Assembly (NCBI GenBank): GCA_008933995.1
Contig: WARS01000026.1
Span: 4,540,501 to 4,604,500, forward strand
Direction of reading: 5' to 3'
From: Datnioides undecimradiatus
Lineage: Eukaryota > Chordata > Actinopteri > Lobotiformes > Datnioididae
DNA: 64,000 bases
In this document: one piece after another, positions 42,301-55,100 of the stretch
Position numbering within the stretch: the stretch's first letter is position 1
How the letters are laid out: each line of letters starts with the position of its first letter
Notes under the pieces: model-generated
What the model saw: the letters and a program-made list of their open reading frames with translations, nothing else
The model's database searches: none
Told to the model about the DNA's origin: nothing
Program-made: the position numbers and the translations under genes

Positions 42301-45096
42301 CACCTGTGCAGCCCCCTTTTCACTTTCAAAATTGTCTATACTGTCTCTAAAAACAAGCCAGGAAACATGCTTTTATCACAGATGCGCTACCTGTTGTTGT
42401 CATGACAACATATCTCTGCAATGAAATTGTTGCAGATCAGCACACCAAATGCCAGTTAAATAATTACAATGTTAATAAAGCCTTGTGAGTTTGCCTGTTA
42501 GACAGAGTGACCATTTAAACCTCTCTTATATGTCTCATAGGTTGTCTGTTTGATCTTTGCTGCAGCTCGTCTTGGTTGTCTGTGGATGCTGCCCGCCAGC
42601 AAAGACCTCTTCCCAATGCAGTGCTTATGTAATCTGCATTGGCTCTATGGTTCACTTCCCCCTTTGAGTATGTACATGCAAGATCATCCCTCTAGTGTGT
42701 GTTTTCTCAGTGCTTTTACAGCTCCCTTGTCACTAAGGATCAATGTCATTGCTCGGCTCAGTGTCATTCTTAGATCCACCATCCTTTAACACTACAATGT
42801 TTAAGTGTGCATCTGTGTATCTGCTGCAGCAAATACTAAGAATGTTACAGTTCAATGTCCCTTTCATTTTAAAGTACAACAAAGATGAGGTTAGACTCAC
42901 AGTGAGCCACTGAAGATATCCTACTATCTCCACACACCCTCCCCTTCAGCCTTTGCTTTCTCCCCCTCCTTATTTCTTTGAGCCCCCCCCCAGGCATGAG
43001 CAGAAGAGTTATTGCTTAGTGCGAGGGCCCTCTGGTCCAGCATGCATCTGGGACTGACACAAACCTACCTCACACTCCCTCAAACCACTAAAGGCACATG
43101 CTCCCGCCTGTAGCCATGGTTCCCTAAAGAGGAGTGGCGGAGAAAAAAAAATGAGCAGAGTGCCGTCTGCAGTAGCCTCGGCCTCCCTTTTGTCTGTCTC
43201 CCATCCTCCCCCCCACTGCTAATACTTCTCTCATAGCTGCAGGGACCTTAGGGATAACAGTTGCACATATGCACGCACATGCATTCACACTGATCACTGA
43301 TGGAGATGTGATCTGTGCAGAGGAATGCACTGAGCCTTTTAATGGTTCCTGATGTTTTCCCTCTGAGTTATAGAGCAGCTTCATCCATCAACTTGGGAGC
43401 CCAGATCTGTACTCGGTACTTTGACATGTGCAATTAAAGCAGTGCTTTTTGCACAAGGCCACTGAGTAAAAAGTAAAATGATGGGGGTGAAACGCAGCAG
43501 AGACACAATGTGTGTTTAGGTGTAATTATGGAGTAATTATCACTGCTGTGCACTCAGTCTGCTGCAGCTGACCTAATCTAACATTTTAATCAGCATGAAG
43601 GACAAAGCATCGGGTCCTGCTCATTTCTCCACTGGTGCAGCTGAGGGGACGGTGCTTATGGGCGCTGTACTGGATGTCTCCATGTTATTTTGGCTTGTGC
43701 AGACACACGGAGGATGTGGCCTGTAGCCAAATCCACTGTGTGTGTTTCTCTGTGTGTTTGTGTGTGTGTTAGGACACAGCCTTGTTCTCAGACACTGTCA
43801 CATTGTGCACAGCAGAGCACGCCTCAGCCTTTGTATGTGGTTGCCCAGAGATCACAAAGAAGTGCACTGAACATGTGCATATTCTGTGTGTGTTTGTGTA
43901 CTTGTCCACTGTGTTTATATTTTGGATATAAGCTTTAGATTAGTGCAATCACTGTAAGTGTAATATCTTGTACACAGTATGATTCCAAACATAGCATAAC
44001 ATACAATTACACATAAATATACATGGACTGTTTTTGCTATAATTTATTTGTAAAACATTTAAGCACAAAATTAAGCATAAACATTGCCTTCTGGTATTTT
44101 GCATCAAACTTTTCATGCTTTTCATGATATGACTAGACTAGACTAAAATGAGAATATTTTTTATTTTGTATGAAGAAATACCTGCTATTATCTTGTAAAC
44201 AAGATTGAGGAGGAGTGCTCCTCTGGCAAACAGGGGCAAGGACACATATACAAGAGGCAATGCTTCCACACACAAATAGCGTATAAGGATTAGAATAAAC
44301 CGATGATTACTCATCCAGCCTGCATCTGCTCAATTTGCATGACTTGTGACATGTTTCTGGCCCATCCCGGTTAATGCATGAAGATGTGGCCTAAAAACAA
44401 CAGAGCGACTTCTTGATTCCTTTAAAAAACAACACAGGGCTCAGAGAAACAACTTGTGCTTTCCCACTGTGGCCACAGGGAGCATTAAACAATTGCTCAC
44501 ATTTGACTGAGCTCATTGGTGGTGCTGCCAGGGCAACACAAGGTCAAGAGAGAGCTCTAGGGAAGCTGTAGGTTTAGCCACAGGCGGGAGTTTGGGGGTC
44601 AGGGGTCACATGAAAAGAGGTGGGGATGGTAGAGGAGCTGAAACATATAGTGTTTAGTCTCTCTGAACCTGACGAGATCTAGGGAAGATCTGTTCAGGTG
44701 GTCAGTTACTGGTGCTGGTAAAATGATGATTGACAGACTGTGTGTTTGAGGGGTTTAGGTTTAATAAAGTGATCAACAAGTAAAAAATCAGACACATTAA
44801 ATTGAATATTTTGAGTTTCCTAGAAATCTATAAGTGCTCCTTTCTAAACATCACAACACAGTCCAATATATCCAACAATATTTCGTCTGAAATTCGCCAT
44901 CTATCATGAAATCATTTAAAAAATAGAGTATGTCATGATAAAAGTCATAACGGATGTTATGATCATGTTCTGTAAAATTCTGCTATACTACAACCCCTTT
45001 ATTGAGAGCAAAACTGGCTGAATTAGGAATTGATGGGTTTAGATATTCTGGCCCTGCCCTGCACTGCGGCAGAGGCAGAGAATCTGGTGTCTGTGT

Positions 45097-45158
45097 GAGA
45101 GCGAGGGAGAGGGGGAAAGAGAAGGAAAGAGAGAGAGAGAGAAGGAGGGAGAGAGAGC
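45097..45158 (+). repeat. (GA)n-rich purine tract
   Basis: Interrupted GA/GGA/GAAA run. The Arg/Glu-rich plus-strand frame at 45002-45235 across it is low-complexity translation, not a gene. Confidence 0.85.
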
Positions 45159-46947
45159 ACACGGAGCAGGACTCGTCACATCAACACATCTCATCAGTAA
45201 TCAAAATTTGCACATATCTCCACAGATGCATATAAATAGGTACACACAATAATTGCTGAAGCTTTTTTTACAACAAAACAATGAGGTAGCTTTTGAATCT
45301 GAATGCACACAGACACACACACACACGGGAAATATAAAGTGACAGGTTACTTCTGCAATGTGCTGTTGTGTTATTGTGTCTTTGCAGAGAGTTATCCGAG
45401 GACCCAGAGCATGATGTTAATATCACACAGCAGCACTGAGGGCTGTCCACTCAGCACTGCATAACTCCCCTCAGATCACCCTTTGTACACCGCCATCCAG
45501 AAAAACTGTCTAGTCCAGCCTGAACACTGACTCATTGCCCTCAGCCGCTAGCTCTCAATCCAGTTTGTTATTTATTTATTAGTGTTAGCACATACCTTTG
45601 AACTCGAATATAATCACTATAACTACAGTGAAAAGGAGGGAGCCCAGTGGAGCATCTTGTATCATCAGTCTTGATTTTTAATTAATTGATTTAAATGTTA
45701 GCAGGAAGATAATGATGTTAGCACTCAGATGAATTAAATTTTGTGATGTGGATTGATATTCTGACTCATTTAACATGTGCAAATCAGAATGAATCCACTG
45801 TGTTTTAGAGCCCGTTAAATTGGCTTTGTGTGGCTTTTGTCCATGGCAACACAGTAATCCTTGGTCAAAGTGACCCACTGTTTGTGTTGGAGACAAAGAA
45901 CTTTTCTGAGGTGGCTGTGTATGGCCAAGTCTTGACAAAATGGCAGGGTTCGTCCTGAAAGCTCACTGGACTGTGCCATGATGCCACTTCTCCTTAACCG
46001 AGCCCTCGAGGTACAAGCCACAGCTGAGTGGGCAATTGAACTCTCTGTGCCTGTCCAGATGTTGGCCTAATTTACTACGACTAGCAGCGTATGCGGCCCA
46101 TTTACATGTCCTCACACCCAGTGTGTGTGTCTGCATGTGTACAATGTCAGCCTCTACCTCAGGTGTTACAGCAACCACCCCACTGACATCCCATGATTCA
46201 TTTTGTTTTTAGCAGCACACAGTTTGTTTTTTTTAGCAAAGAGGTTTAATGCATGACTTCTAAAGTGGGCATAGCTCAGATTCAATGTCCTCACACCAGT
46301 TTCAAAAACGTTGCAGTGCAAAAACACATTGAAATCTTTCTGAATTTGGTTTTACATGTAGCAGTTGTTCAGCTATATCCAGTATCAGCTGCAAAACGTT
46401 TGCCTTACCACATCATTTGGTGTCACGCTGAGGCACATCTGCTCCTAGATGATGTAGCTGCTAGAGTGGTCCCAGCTTTTTCTAGTATGCTCCTATTTAC
46501 AAGAATACATGCATTTAATTGTCTCATGTACTCGCTAACGTGCACATTTACAGTGAAACAAATGTGGCCACGTTGGTTGCGACCAGCTCACTTTAAAAAG
46601 GCCACTGGTTCCTTGATGTGTCACTGTGATGTGGTTCAATAGTGTTCCAACCATCTCCACCTTGCAGACATCACACACTGCATAGTGTCATCTGAGCTTG
46701 TTAGCACTACTTACAGCCTGTAGCACTGGAAGAAAAGGCATTTTGAGGACGCATGGGCTGGCTGGTTTGTTGGCACCTCTGCCACTTTCTGTGGCATCAG
46801 GCCAGTTTTAGATACCTCTGCAGCTGGCATTGGCCAGATGTGCTGTGTTTGAAGACAGATGAGAGTAGCAGCCTTGTGCATCTTCAGAAGACATGGAGGA
46901 GCTGGGACAATTCCCAACAACCTGTAAAGGTGAATGTGAGCCAAGTG

Positions 46948-47012
<65 letters not shown>
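46948..47012 (+). repeat. (CTAT)16 tetranucleotide microsatellite
   Basis: About 16 perfect CTAT units. The repeated Ser-Ile-Tyr-Leu reading frame is an artefact of it. Confidence 0.98.
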
Positions 47013-47940
47013 CTGTGCATATCTTGTGCTTCTCATTACATTTGAAATATTGTGATGCATAATAAACACATAATTACTTTTATTAAGCAGGGCAGGTATT
47101 TTATTTCTTAAGCGGTGGATATCAACACTCTCAGCTCATCGTGCTGTTAATCATTTGTCAATTACACATCTGACAGACACGTTTTTCTTTTCTCAGTCTG
47201 TGAAAATAACTCCCTGATCATCAGTGTCTATGATCTTAGCTCAGGGTTGAAGTAATGGAAAACGACAGTAATCCCCCATCCATCGTGATTTAAATTTGCC
47301 CCATCCTTAATGAGACATGCTCTGCATGCATGCAGTGACATGGAGGCTGTTAAAGGAATTATTAGCACTGGTAGAGTGGAAAAGATAAGCACCTCACTTC
47401 CTACAGAGATGATTGAAGCGATGCACCATTGAAAACATCTGTTCATGTTCATTAGAACATTTTCTGAAGTATGTGATCAGAAAAATGACAGGAGGATTTT
47501 AACTACATGAGCATCATTTTCACATTTAAACTGTTTTTTATGCGTAAAACTTAGTGATCAAGCCCCTGTGCTGTTTGATGAAAGTACAAAACAGTATATC
47601 ACAGTAATGGGTAAAAAGCCTAAGGGTGAGAGAGCTGGAGTACAGTCAATATTACTTTATGTATTAAGAGACATTGCAATGGCTGAGTGCAAAATGGTTT
47701 ATTTCCCAGGAAAGAATCTGACTATAAAGAAGGGGGACTTACATAGATTTTTGATTTTAAATATTATATATTTTAAATATTTCATAAATTTTATACTTGA
47801 TATGTACAAATATATAATTAATCTTAGCACCTGCTGTGTTAGAAGGAACTTTGAGCAAGAATAATCTAACGGAGAATTCTCAGTTATAAACTGTCGATGA
47901 TTTAAGTTTTTAATAACAAGGGAAAACCAATTCAAGAGTG

Positions 47941-50734
47941 CCAGACAGGGCAAGCTTTATTTAACACAGCAAAAAACAAAAACATCAACAGAAAAAAAAG
48001 AAATTAATTTCAGTTTTCAAAATAGATTTTAAAGAAATGTATATGTCAATCAAAAAAGGCAAAAATAGCTACCAAATAAATATTCACATCAACAACAATA
48101 TTTCCATGTGACATCCTTGGAGATGTCTTACAATGATTATAAAACAAGAGACAGTATGTACAATCATACAACTTCAATAGGACATGCTTAGGAGTTTGAC
48201 TGCACCATTTTACCACACACTGACTACAACACAAAGGCTGCATATTAACTGACATGGTCCGCGAGCCGCCTATCTATCCCATCATTAGAAGGCCTGGCAT
48301 CAGCTCCCTAACCCAACGAAAAATATCAAGAAATGTCTTTTTGAACAAGCCTGGCCATAACGGCATAACTGACTGCTGTAATAATGGATGTGGGGATGTC
48401 TGCTTGTGAGCCAACCCTCTCTGTCCACACAACCAACCCCAGAGCCGGTCTCTGTTTCATGCACTGAATTGTTGCTAGGCAATGCTGAGGAATTTGGTGT
48501 GTGACCATGAACTGGAAGCCTTTGTGCAAATCACCACTTAAAGTTCCCTCCGACTACCGGGGGTAGTCCGCAGCTCCACAAAAAGACGCTACAACCACCT
48601 CAGGGAGATATTTCCAAAACATCACCAGAACTCACATCATGCTTTTAAATACCAAAGAAAAAAAAACAAATAAGAAACAAAATACACATCAACCATAAAA
48701 ACAAATAATGGAAAAATAGGTTTCTTTGAACAGGGCCAGCCTGTGCATTTTGATTACTTGTTCTCCTTAGTCCCACATTATTTCCTTTGTTCCCCACACA
48801 CTAGCCCTTTTTTAACAAGATGATTGTTAGACTTGTGAAGGTTTCAAAGTGGATTTCCAATTTTACAAGCTGCTCCATCAACTCAGTCAAGCAGTTTATT
48901 TAGATCCCACTGCCTAAACACATTTTATTTCATATTTATGTAAAATTGACAGCAAAGTCTAGCATATCCAACTCAAAGAGCATCGCTCCCACTTGTTCAC
49001 ACACTCTGATCTACTTCATAGCACGACATTGTCATTGGTTGTTTCATATACCAGTGGCTACTTACACAGAGAAGGGGCAAACACAGATCAGCAGCCTCTT
49101 TGTACAGCAATGATGGTTTCAGTCTATTACATGGGTGTCCATGGAGCGCTATAGCATGACAGTAATCACAAAGCTGCATCTTTATTGCCACACAGGTTAC
49201 CTTGCATCACAAGCACTTAAATCATTATTGCTTTATGGTTAGAAGCACAGAGATCAATGCTGCACACACACATAACCATGAAGCCAAAGATTTAAGCTCA
49301 GAAAAGGGTCCAATTTTTGCTCCGTAGTCACTGAAACCTACAGTAAGTGCTGTTTATTGGAGGTCAATAGATAAACAAGAGTGTGCGACACAAAGACTTG
49401 AGTCGTCTTGGAAGAGTAGAGTCAGTTTGGGAGTGCTACATCGGATTGTTGCAAATGAGAAAAATCCACAGGCATATTAGAGAAACTCTCAACGACTTCT
49501 GGGAACATGATATGAAAGGCATTTTGCAAAACTGCATACAATTGGAGAATTGTTGAAAAACTCTCAACGATACAATGCTACAAATCTTTTCCGAAGAATA
49601 TTTGAAAACTACAAGCCAGATTTTCCCATTAGCAGTCAGCCTGACTCTGGTAGGCGTTACCTCACACTTTCAAATATGCCTCACGACACCTTGACTGGCA
49701 TTAATAACCAGCCACGGCTTCATAAATAATGCTCGACAGCTCGGCATTGGAACTGTTGTTGTGTTTATGCTCCCGGTCACAACAAAAGCATCTTTTCTCA
49801 TCTATTAAAATGTGTCTGTCTCATCATCAAAATAGTATTTTAAAATAGACTCCAGCTGTGACAGCGGAAACACTGGAAGCCCAACTACAGTCCCCGTTAC
49901 TTTTTTGTGTGTCCTCATTTCGTTTTGTACACACAGCCTCTTCAGCCTACTCCACTTAGTCCACTGAAAGCTTGTGGAGCAGTGCCGTCCAGAGCTACGC
50001 AACCATGCATTGCCAATCCATGCAGGTTGAAATAGTCTAGACTGCTGTCTGCACAGCAGCCTGCACTCACGGCTCTTATCCCTGCTCTCATCACCACTGA
50101 GACAACGAGAACAGCTCTCTATGTAATAGCTCTCACTGTGGCTTGTCCTGCTACTCCTTCAACCATCTCTGCTCTTTTCACAGGCCTAAATGGGGACACC
50201 AGCGACAAGCCATTTCACACCTCACACACCTTACTAAGAGGGATGTACAGGATTTGCTAATTCCTGACAGTTTCATGCTATATATATTTTTGTACTTAGA
50301 AAAATATCCATTGAATTGTCCGAGAGGCATTTACATCACAAGATTAAACGTCACACGTTGCACATTTCCAATTTGGACAAAATCAACATGTGCCAAGAGA
50401 TAGTAAAATCAGACAGATGTAACACCATTGTAGTTGGATACTGTTTACAGGTGAAAAAAACATGATAGCTGATGATCAAACCTTGACTGATATTGTTTGT
50501 TCGAAAGCAAGATAAACAGGAGTGGAAAAAGATGGATGTGCGCTAAAAGGTTCAGGAGCAAGTGGACAGCGAGGTGTCCACCTCTTCTGAGGGGTGTTTG
50601 GTTGCCGGGGGGGGTGAGGGAAGGATTCAGCAGGAAGCCCTGATAAAACCATCATGCCCACCCCCCCTTCCCCGAGACCAAAGAGGCAGGGGCTTGGGAT
50701 CGCATGTGATGACTGTAACCCAAGAGTTCTCCAC
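47941..50734 (-). other. rnd1 3' flank, possibly a long 3' UTR
   Basis: No coding signal. Minus-strand AATAAA hexamers (TTTATT on plus) occur at about 47956-47961 and at several nearer points (for example 48895, 48926 and 49181). The 3' UTR may therefore be anywhere from about 1.4 to 2.8 kb long. The real end cannot be decided from sequence. Confidence 0.35.
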
Positions 50735-52107
50735 TCACATAACCGAGCAGCTCTTGGCCTTCTCCTTCTTAAAGGTTGAGGAGAGCAAATCTGACTTGCT
50801 GGGCAGGTGGAGAAGTCTTTTGGAGAGGCGACGGGTGGGGCTGGTCTTTGGGAGTGGCTGCAGCTTGTTGATGCAGGCCATTGCTGCGGTGCGGAACACG
50901 CTGTGAATGCTTTTCTCCGAGGTGAACGCTGAGCACTCCAGGTAAGCCTCCGCGCCCAGCTGCTTAGCCATAGCAGAACCCTGCAATAAATGGAGTGATG
51001 AAGGCTGTTCATAACACCCACTAATACATTTTAGTGTTTTCTATTTGCACAGGGGTCATCCTGTAGAGTTTAGGACGAAATGCAAGCTCATAAAGTTGCT
51101 GTGAAATTAAAAATGACGGTGTCATTGACTCTTCTATGTGACATTAGGTGAGCTATTGTAGGCTTACCCCTTTTCTTATCCTTGCATATACATTTATTAT
51201 ATTTAGAATATATCATATTTAGTAAATTTAGTTTTTTGAAGCAGTAAATAAGAAAAAAAGATTTCTGAAATTAATAAGCTTAATTATTGCCAAGCTCAAG
51301 TGGAAATATATATCCAAGGCGTGATGGTCAGGCCAAGCTCAATAGATATTATAATATAAATCAATATCAAAAGAAGGTCTGCTGGTTAATCTGATCTGAA
51401 TCTGATCTTTTCTGTTTATTTTTTTCCGACCCTTACATAAAATGTAGTTACAAAAAGACTTCTGAAAGGGGAGATGTTCTGTTCGATCTCTGTTCTTTTG
51501 TCTCACCTGCTCATAGGTGATGGGGGTCTGTTTCTGATTGGACAGCTCCATCAGTGTGCAGACATCTGTGCGCAGGTCGGTCTTACAGCCAATGAGCAGG
51601 ATGCGTGTGCTAGGACAGAAGTCTAGAATCTCAGTTTTCCACTGTGGACAAAAAAGAACAATGAGTGCAATAAATACTAACAATATTTTAAGGAACTGTT
51701 GGTATTACTGTAAGTATGTGACAATGGGCCATAAAACAGGTAAGTGTTAAGTGAAGCATTGAAACTGCTACCTTTTTCAGACTGCTGTCCACAGTGTCCG
51801 GACGGCTAATGTCAAAACATAGCAAAACTGCATCTGAGTCACTGTAGCACAGGGGCCTCACATTGTCATAGTACGGAGAACCTTAGAGGACAGAACACAG
51901 GGACTTACTAATGTGAAGGAAAGACACACTTTGAAAACACAGCCATCAATAACCTGACTTGGACCGCAAGCAGCACAATGAGTGCGGTGCTCAAAATTGT
52001 TGATTGGAGAGACAAAAGCTTGTATTGAACTATTGTTTTCCACATCTACATGGTGAAATGGTGATGCAGACTTTCCATACTCTGTAGTTCTCAAAGTCCC
52101 TCTCTAG

Positions 52108-52161
<54 letters not shown>

Positions 52162-55100
52162 GATTGATGGAAAAGGACCTTTTGATATTTTGTGTTCAGA
52201 CCTGCAGGGGACTGCACACACTTTTCTGCCCCATTACAGGGAATATTTTTTCATTTTCATATCAAAGGAACAAGGGTCTAAGCTAAATTCGCATCGTAAA
52301 ATGTTTAAGAGTTTGTTATTTGAGCCAATGATTAATTCATTTGAAGTGGAAACTGTTTCAGGAATTGACTGCTGTGACAACAGACAGTTGGTAAGGGAAA
52401 AAGGGAGCTCAAGCCTCAGAGTAGTGGAGGCAGAGTGAGAGAATACAGCTGCAGGGATTACGTGCAATCGGCATCACTTTTCCTGCTGAGCCTCACTTTG
52501 CTGTCCCTGAAAACTGCTCTTTTCCCTGGTCCTATATCCTCCTGCTGCTATTTCAGAGGGAGAGAAGTTGACAATCGAGCACTAAATCCTCATTGATCTT
52601 CTCTTGCAGTAGATTACGCAAGTGGAACGGTGGGGCTCTGGGCACTCATGCTCAGAATCCTTAAGTAAACCACCCACCCCCCCAAAAAAAATCCTCTGCT
52701 CGGCGCGCAATACCTCCAGTCCCTCTGTTACCACAGCAACAGCCTTGGAATCCACCGTCTACATCAGGCATTCCTCCCACCTCTCCATAAAGGCTCGTCT
52801 TAACTGCCAATCAATCATTTTACACTGCAAACTGCCCACCCACCTACTGTTGGGGACATTCCTCTGCTCTGCAACAGGAGCTGGGGACCACAGATGTCAG
52901 ACATCCATCACAAACACACCAATACATTTACACCACAACTAATGACACGCAGACATCCTATTTAAATTTGGCAGCAGCCAGAAGTGAACCCAGTCTGTGA
53001 TCAGATGAAACAGAAATGGAGCAGCTCGATGGGATTAACATGTTTACCTTAGGCTCTGAGTGAATCCCAAAAGGGATTCAGTTGTCCTCTTAAAGCAACA
53101 GATAACAAAAGCAGCCTGTGTAATCACTCATTTAGACATTACACCACTGCCCTAATTGATTTACAGCGTAGAAAACAATGATTCAGAAGGAAACATATGA
53201 AAAAACACACACAACATGGATGTGCATATAGATCAGTTTCATGAATACTTAATGATTTTCCACATTATCAAAGGGTAAAACTGAATTTGCCAGCTGCCGG
53301 GAGCTGTGAGTGGAATAATGACAAGCTGCAATGAAATTCCTCGGGGTTGAATGTCCTGAAGAAAGTAAACATCTCTGCAAAAGAACAAAGGGACGTACTT
53401 GTTGTATTATAACTCTGTTTCTATGCCTTTGGACAGAGAAAAATACTTTGTTCTACTCTTAATAGGCAATTAACTGATTAAAGTAAATTATTTACTGTGA
53501 CTGTATTTTTACAGAGTGGACAGACATCGCCACCTTAAGAATGCAAATTACGTTACTGCTCCAACACCATTCACACGTACAGGGCTGGAGCAGAAAAGCC
53601 GTGCTCATCTGTGCGACAACTCTGAATTTGCTGACTGTGAAAATTGACACGCATTAAGATGAGAACAATTAGCACCACTAGGATTATGAGTCTGTGTGTG
53701 TGTGTGTGGCAACTCTGAGGTATCTCAGAGGAGAGTCAAAGGCAGGACGCTCTATAAATCTTTTCAATCTCCCACAAGGGGTTATCACACACCCGGGAAA
53801 CTGGGTGTGATTCTGCATTAAATGGCCACTGATCTAAATGCAGCAATCAATGGGAAGCTGCATAGGGGGTCCAAGAGCCTTTGCAATTATAGCTGACAAA
53901 TTAGTTACCCTGCCAAGGGGGCAGGGATATGGAGGGAATGTCTAGGATGTTTTTTTTTCTCCACAAAAATTGATTTTATTTCTCATTTTGGACAAATGAT
54001 GAAGGATTCAGTGGGCGTATTTATCCTATCTTCAAAGGGAATAAATAAAAAATGATATGAATGTGTAAATATTAGTATTTCAAGCTCCATGGCACACTGT
54101 TTGAGTGCAGGAGCAGCTTTGGCAGCACTCTCCCGACACTCCAGGACCCAGTTTCTAATCCTGGAAGAAATAGCTGTTTCTATTGTGGCAAGAAAAAGCC
54201 AGGAGGAAGAGAGGAGGGAAAGCAGCAGTGTCGCCTACTGAGGCAGATCACAAAGAGCCCTCCTATGCCATTAATCCTTCACCCCCTGCAGTCTGATATC
54301 ACAGAGTACCAGTCTCTGTCTCTTTCCCTCTCTTCCCTCCATTGCAACAACCCAAAGAATGGCTTGGATAGACAGATCAATACGCATGCAGAGTCTAAGC
54401 ATGCTCCAAATGTTCCCTTTCTTCCTTTTTCTCAAGAGCATGCCTCTACAACAGATGGAGGGTTTCTGAGGCATGAAACATGGAGAGTGAAGCTGACTAA
54501 CTGGGGTGTGGAAGGAAAATAAAAGAGCATAACCAAATTCCTGCGGCTGAGCTCAACTCCATCCGTCTTGATGGTGCAGTGCCCAGAGCTAAGTGTCGAG
54601 GTGGAAATTGGGCCAGAGCAGAAGTAGGCTTCGCAGGCCGAGACGCCGGGCCTTGTGTTGGAGCATACAGGTGGGGGAGGGGAGGATCTGCTTTTCTGCG
54701 TCTGCATGAGTGAGTGAGTTTATTTTTGTACATGTGTGCTAAATCAACTGAGTGACAGAGGCCGTCTTCATCATTAGCACACTCCTCTCCTACAGTGATG
54801 CAGGGGTCAGACAGATTAATGATCCGGTGATGGGATGACTCACAGATTTTAGGGATGAGAGTAGCTCTGCCCCTCCACCCACACCCAGCCAGCTGGGAGG
54901 TGTGCTGCTGCTGCAGCTGCAGCTGATAGCTACGGACTTCACAGCCAGGCTAAAAAGCACACTACATTGCGTCAGACAGTTGTTCCCTGGTTTCACATGC
55001 CAGAGCCAGTCAGAATCACCACTGAAGCCCCCTGCAGGGAGACAGAGGATGGTTCTTTGTTCCTGAGCATCACCGCGTCTGAGCTGTTAACAAGCTTTAC

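Larger units (their letters stand above)
33356..47940. other. Large gene-free region between the Deltex pair and rnd1
   Basis: About 14.6 kb in which I recognise no gene on either strand. It holds microsatellites at 34425, 36279, 45097 and 46948, a fish repeat at about 34425-34660, a palindrome at 33911-33934 and scattered homeobox-type ATTA/TAAT-rich stretches (for example 37260-37310 and 47070-47170). The longest frame (46253-46642, 129 codons) is discussed as a finding. Confidence 0.55.

Noticed and set aside
45002..45235. Arg/Glu-rich 77-codon frame
   Set aside because: Low-complexity translation of a GA-rich tract.
46753..47055. 100-codon frame with repeated Ser-Ile-Tyr-Leu
   Set aside because: Produced by the (CTAT)16 microsatellite; the rest of the frame has no recognisable domain.
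50476..51021. 181-codon minus-strand frame overlapping the last rnd1 exon
   Set aside because: Shadow of rnd1 exon 5 in another frame extending into the 3' UTR; no homology and no splice coherence.
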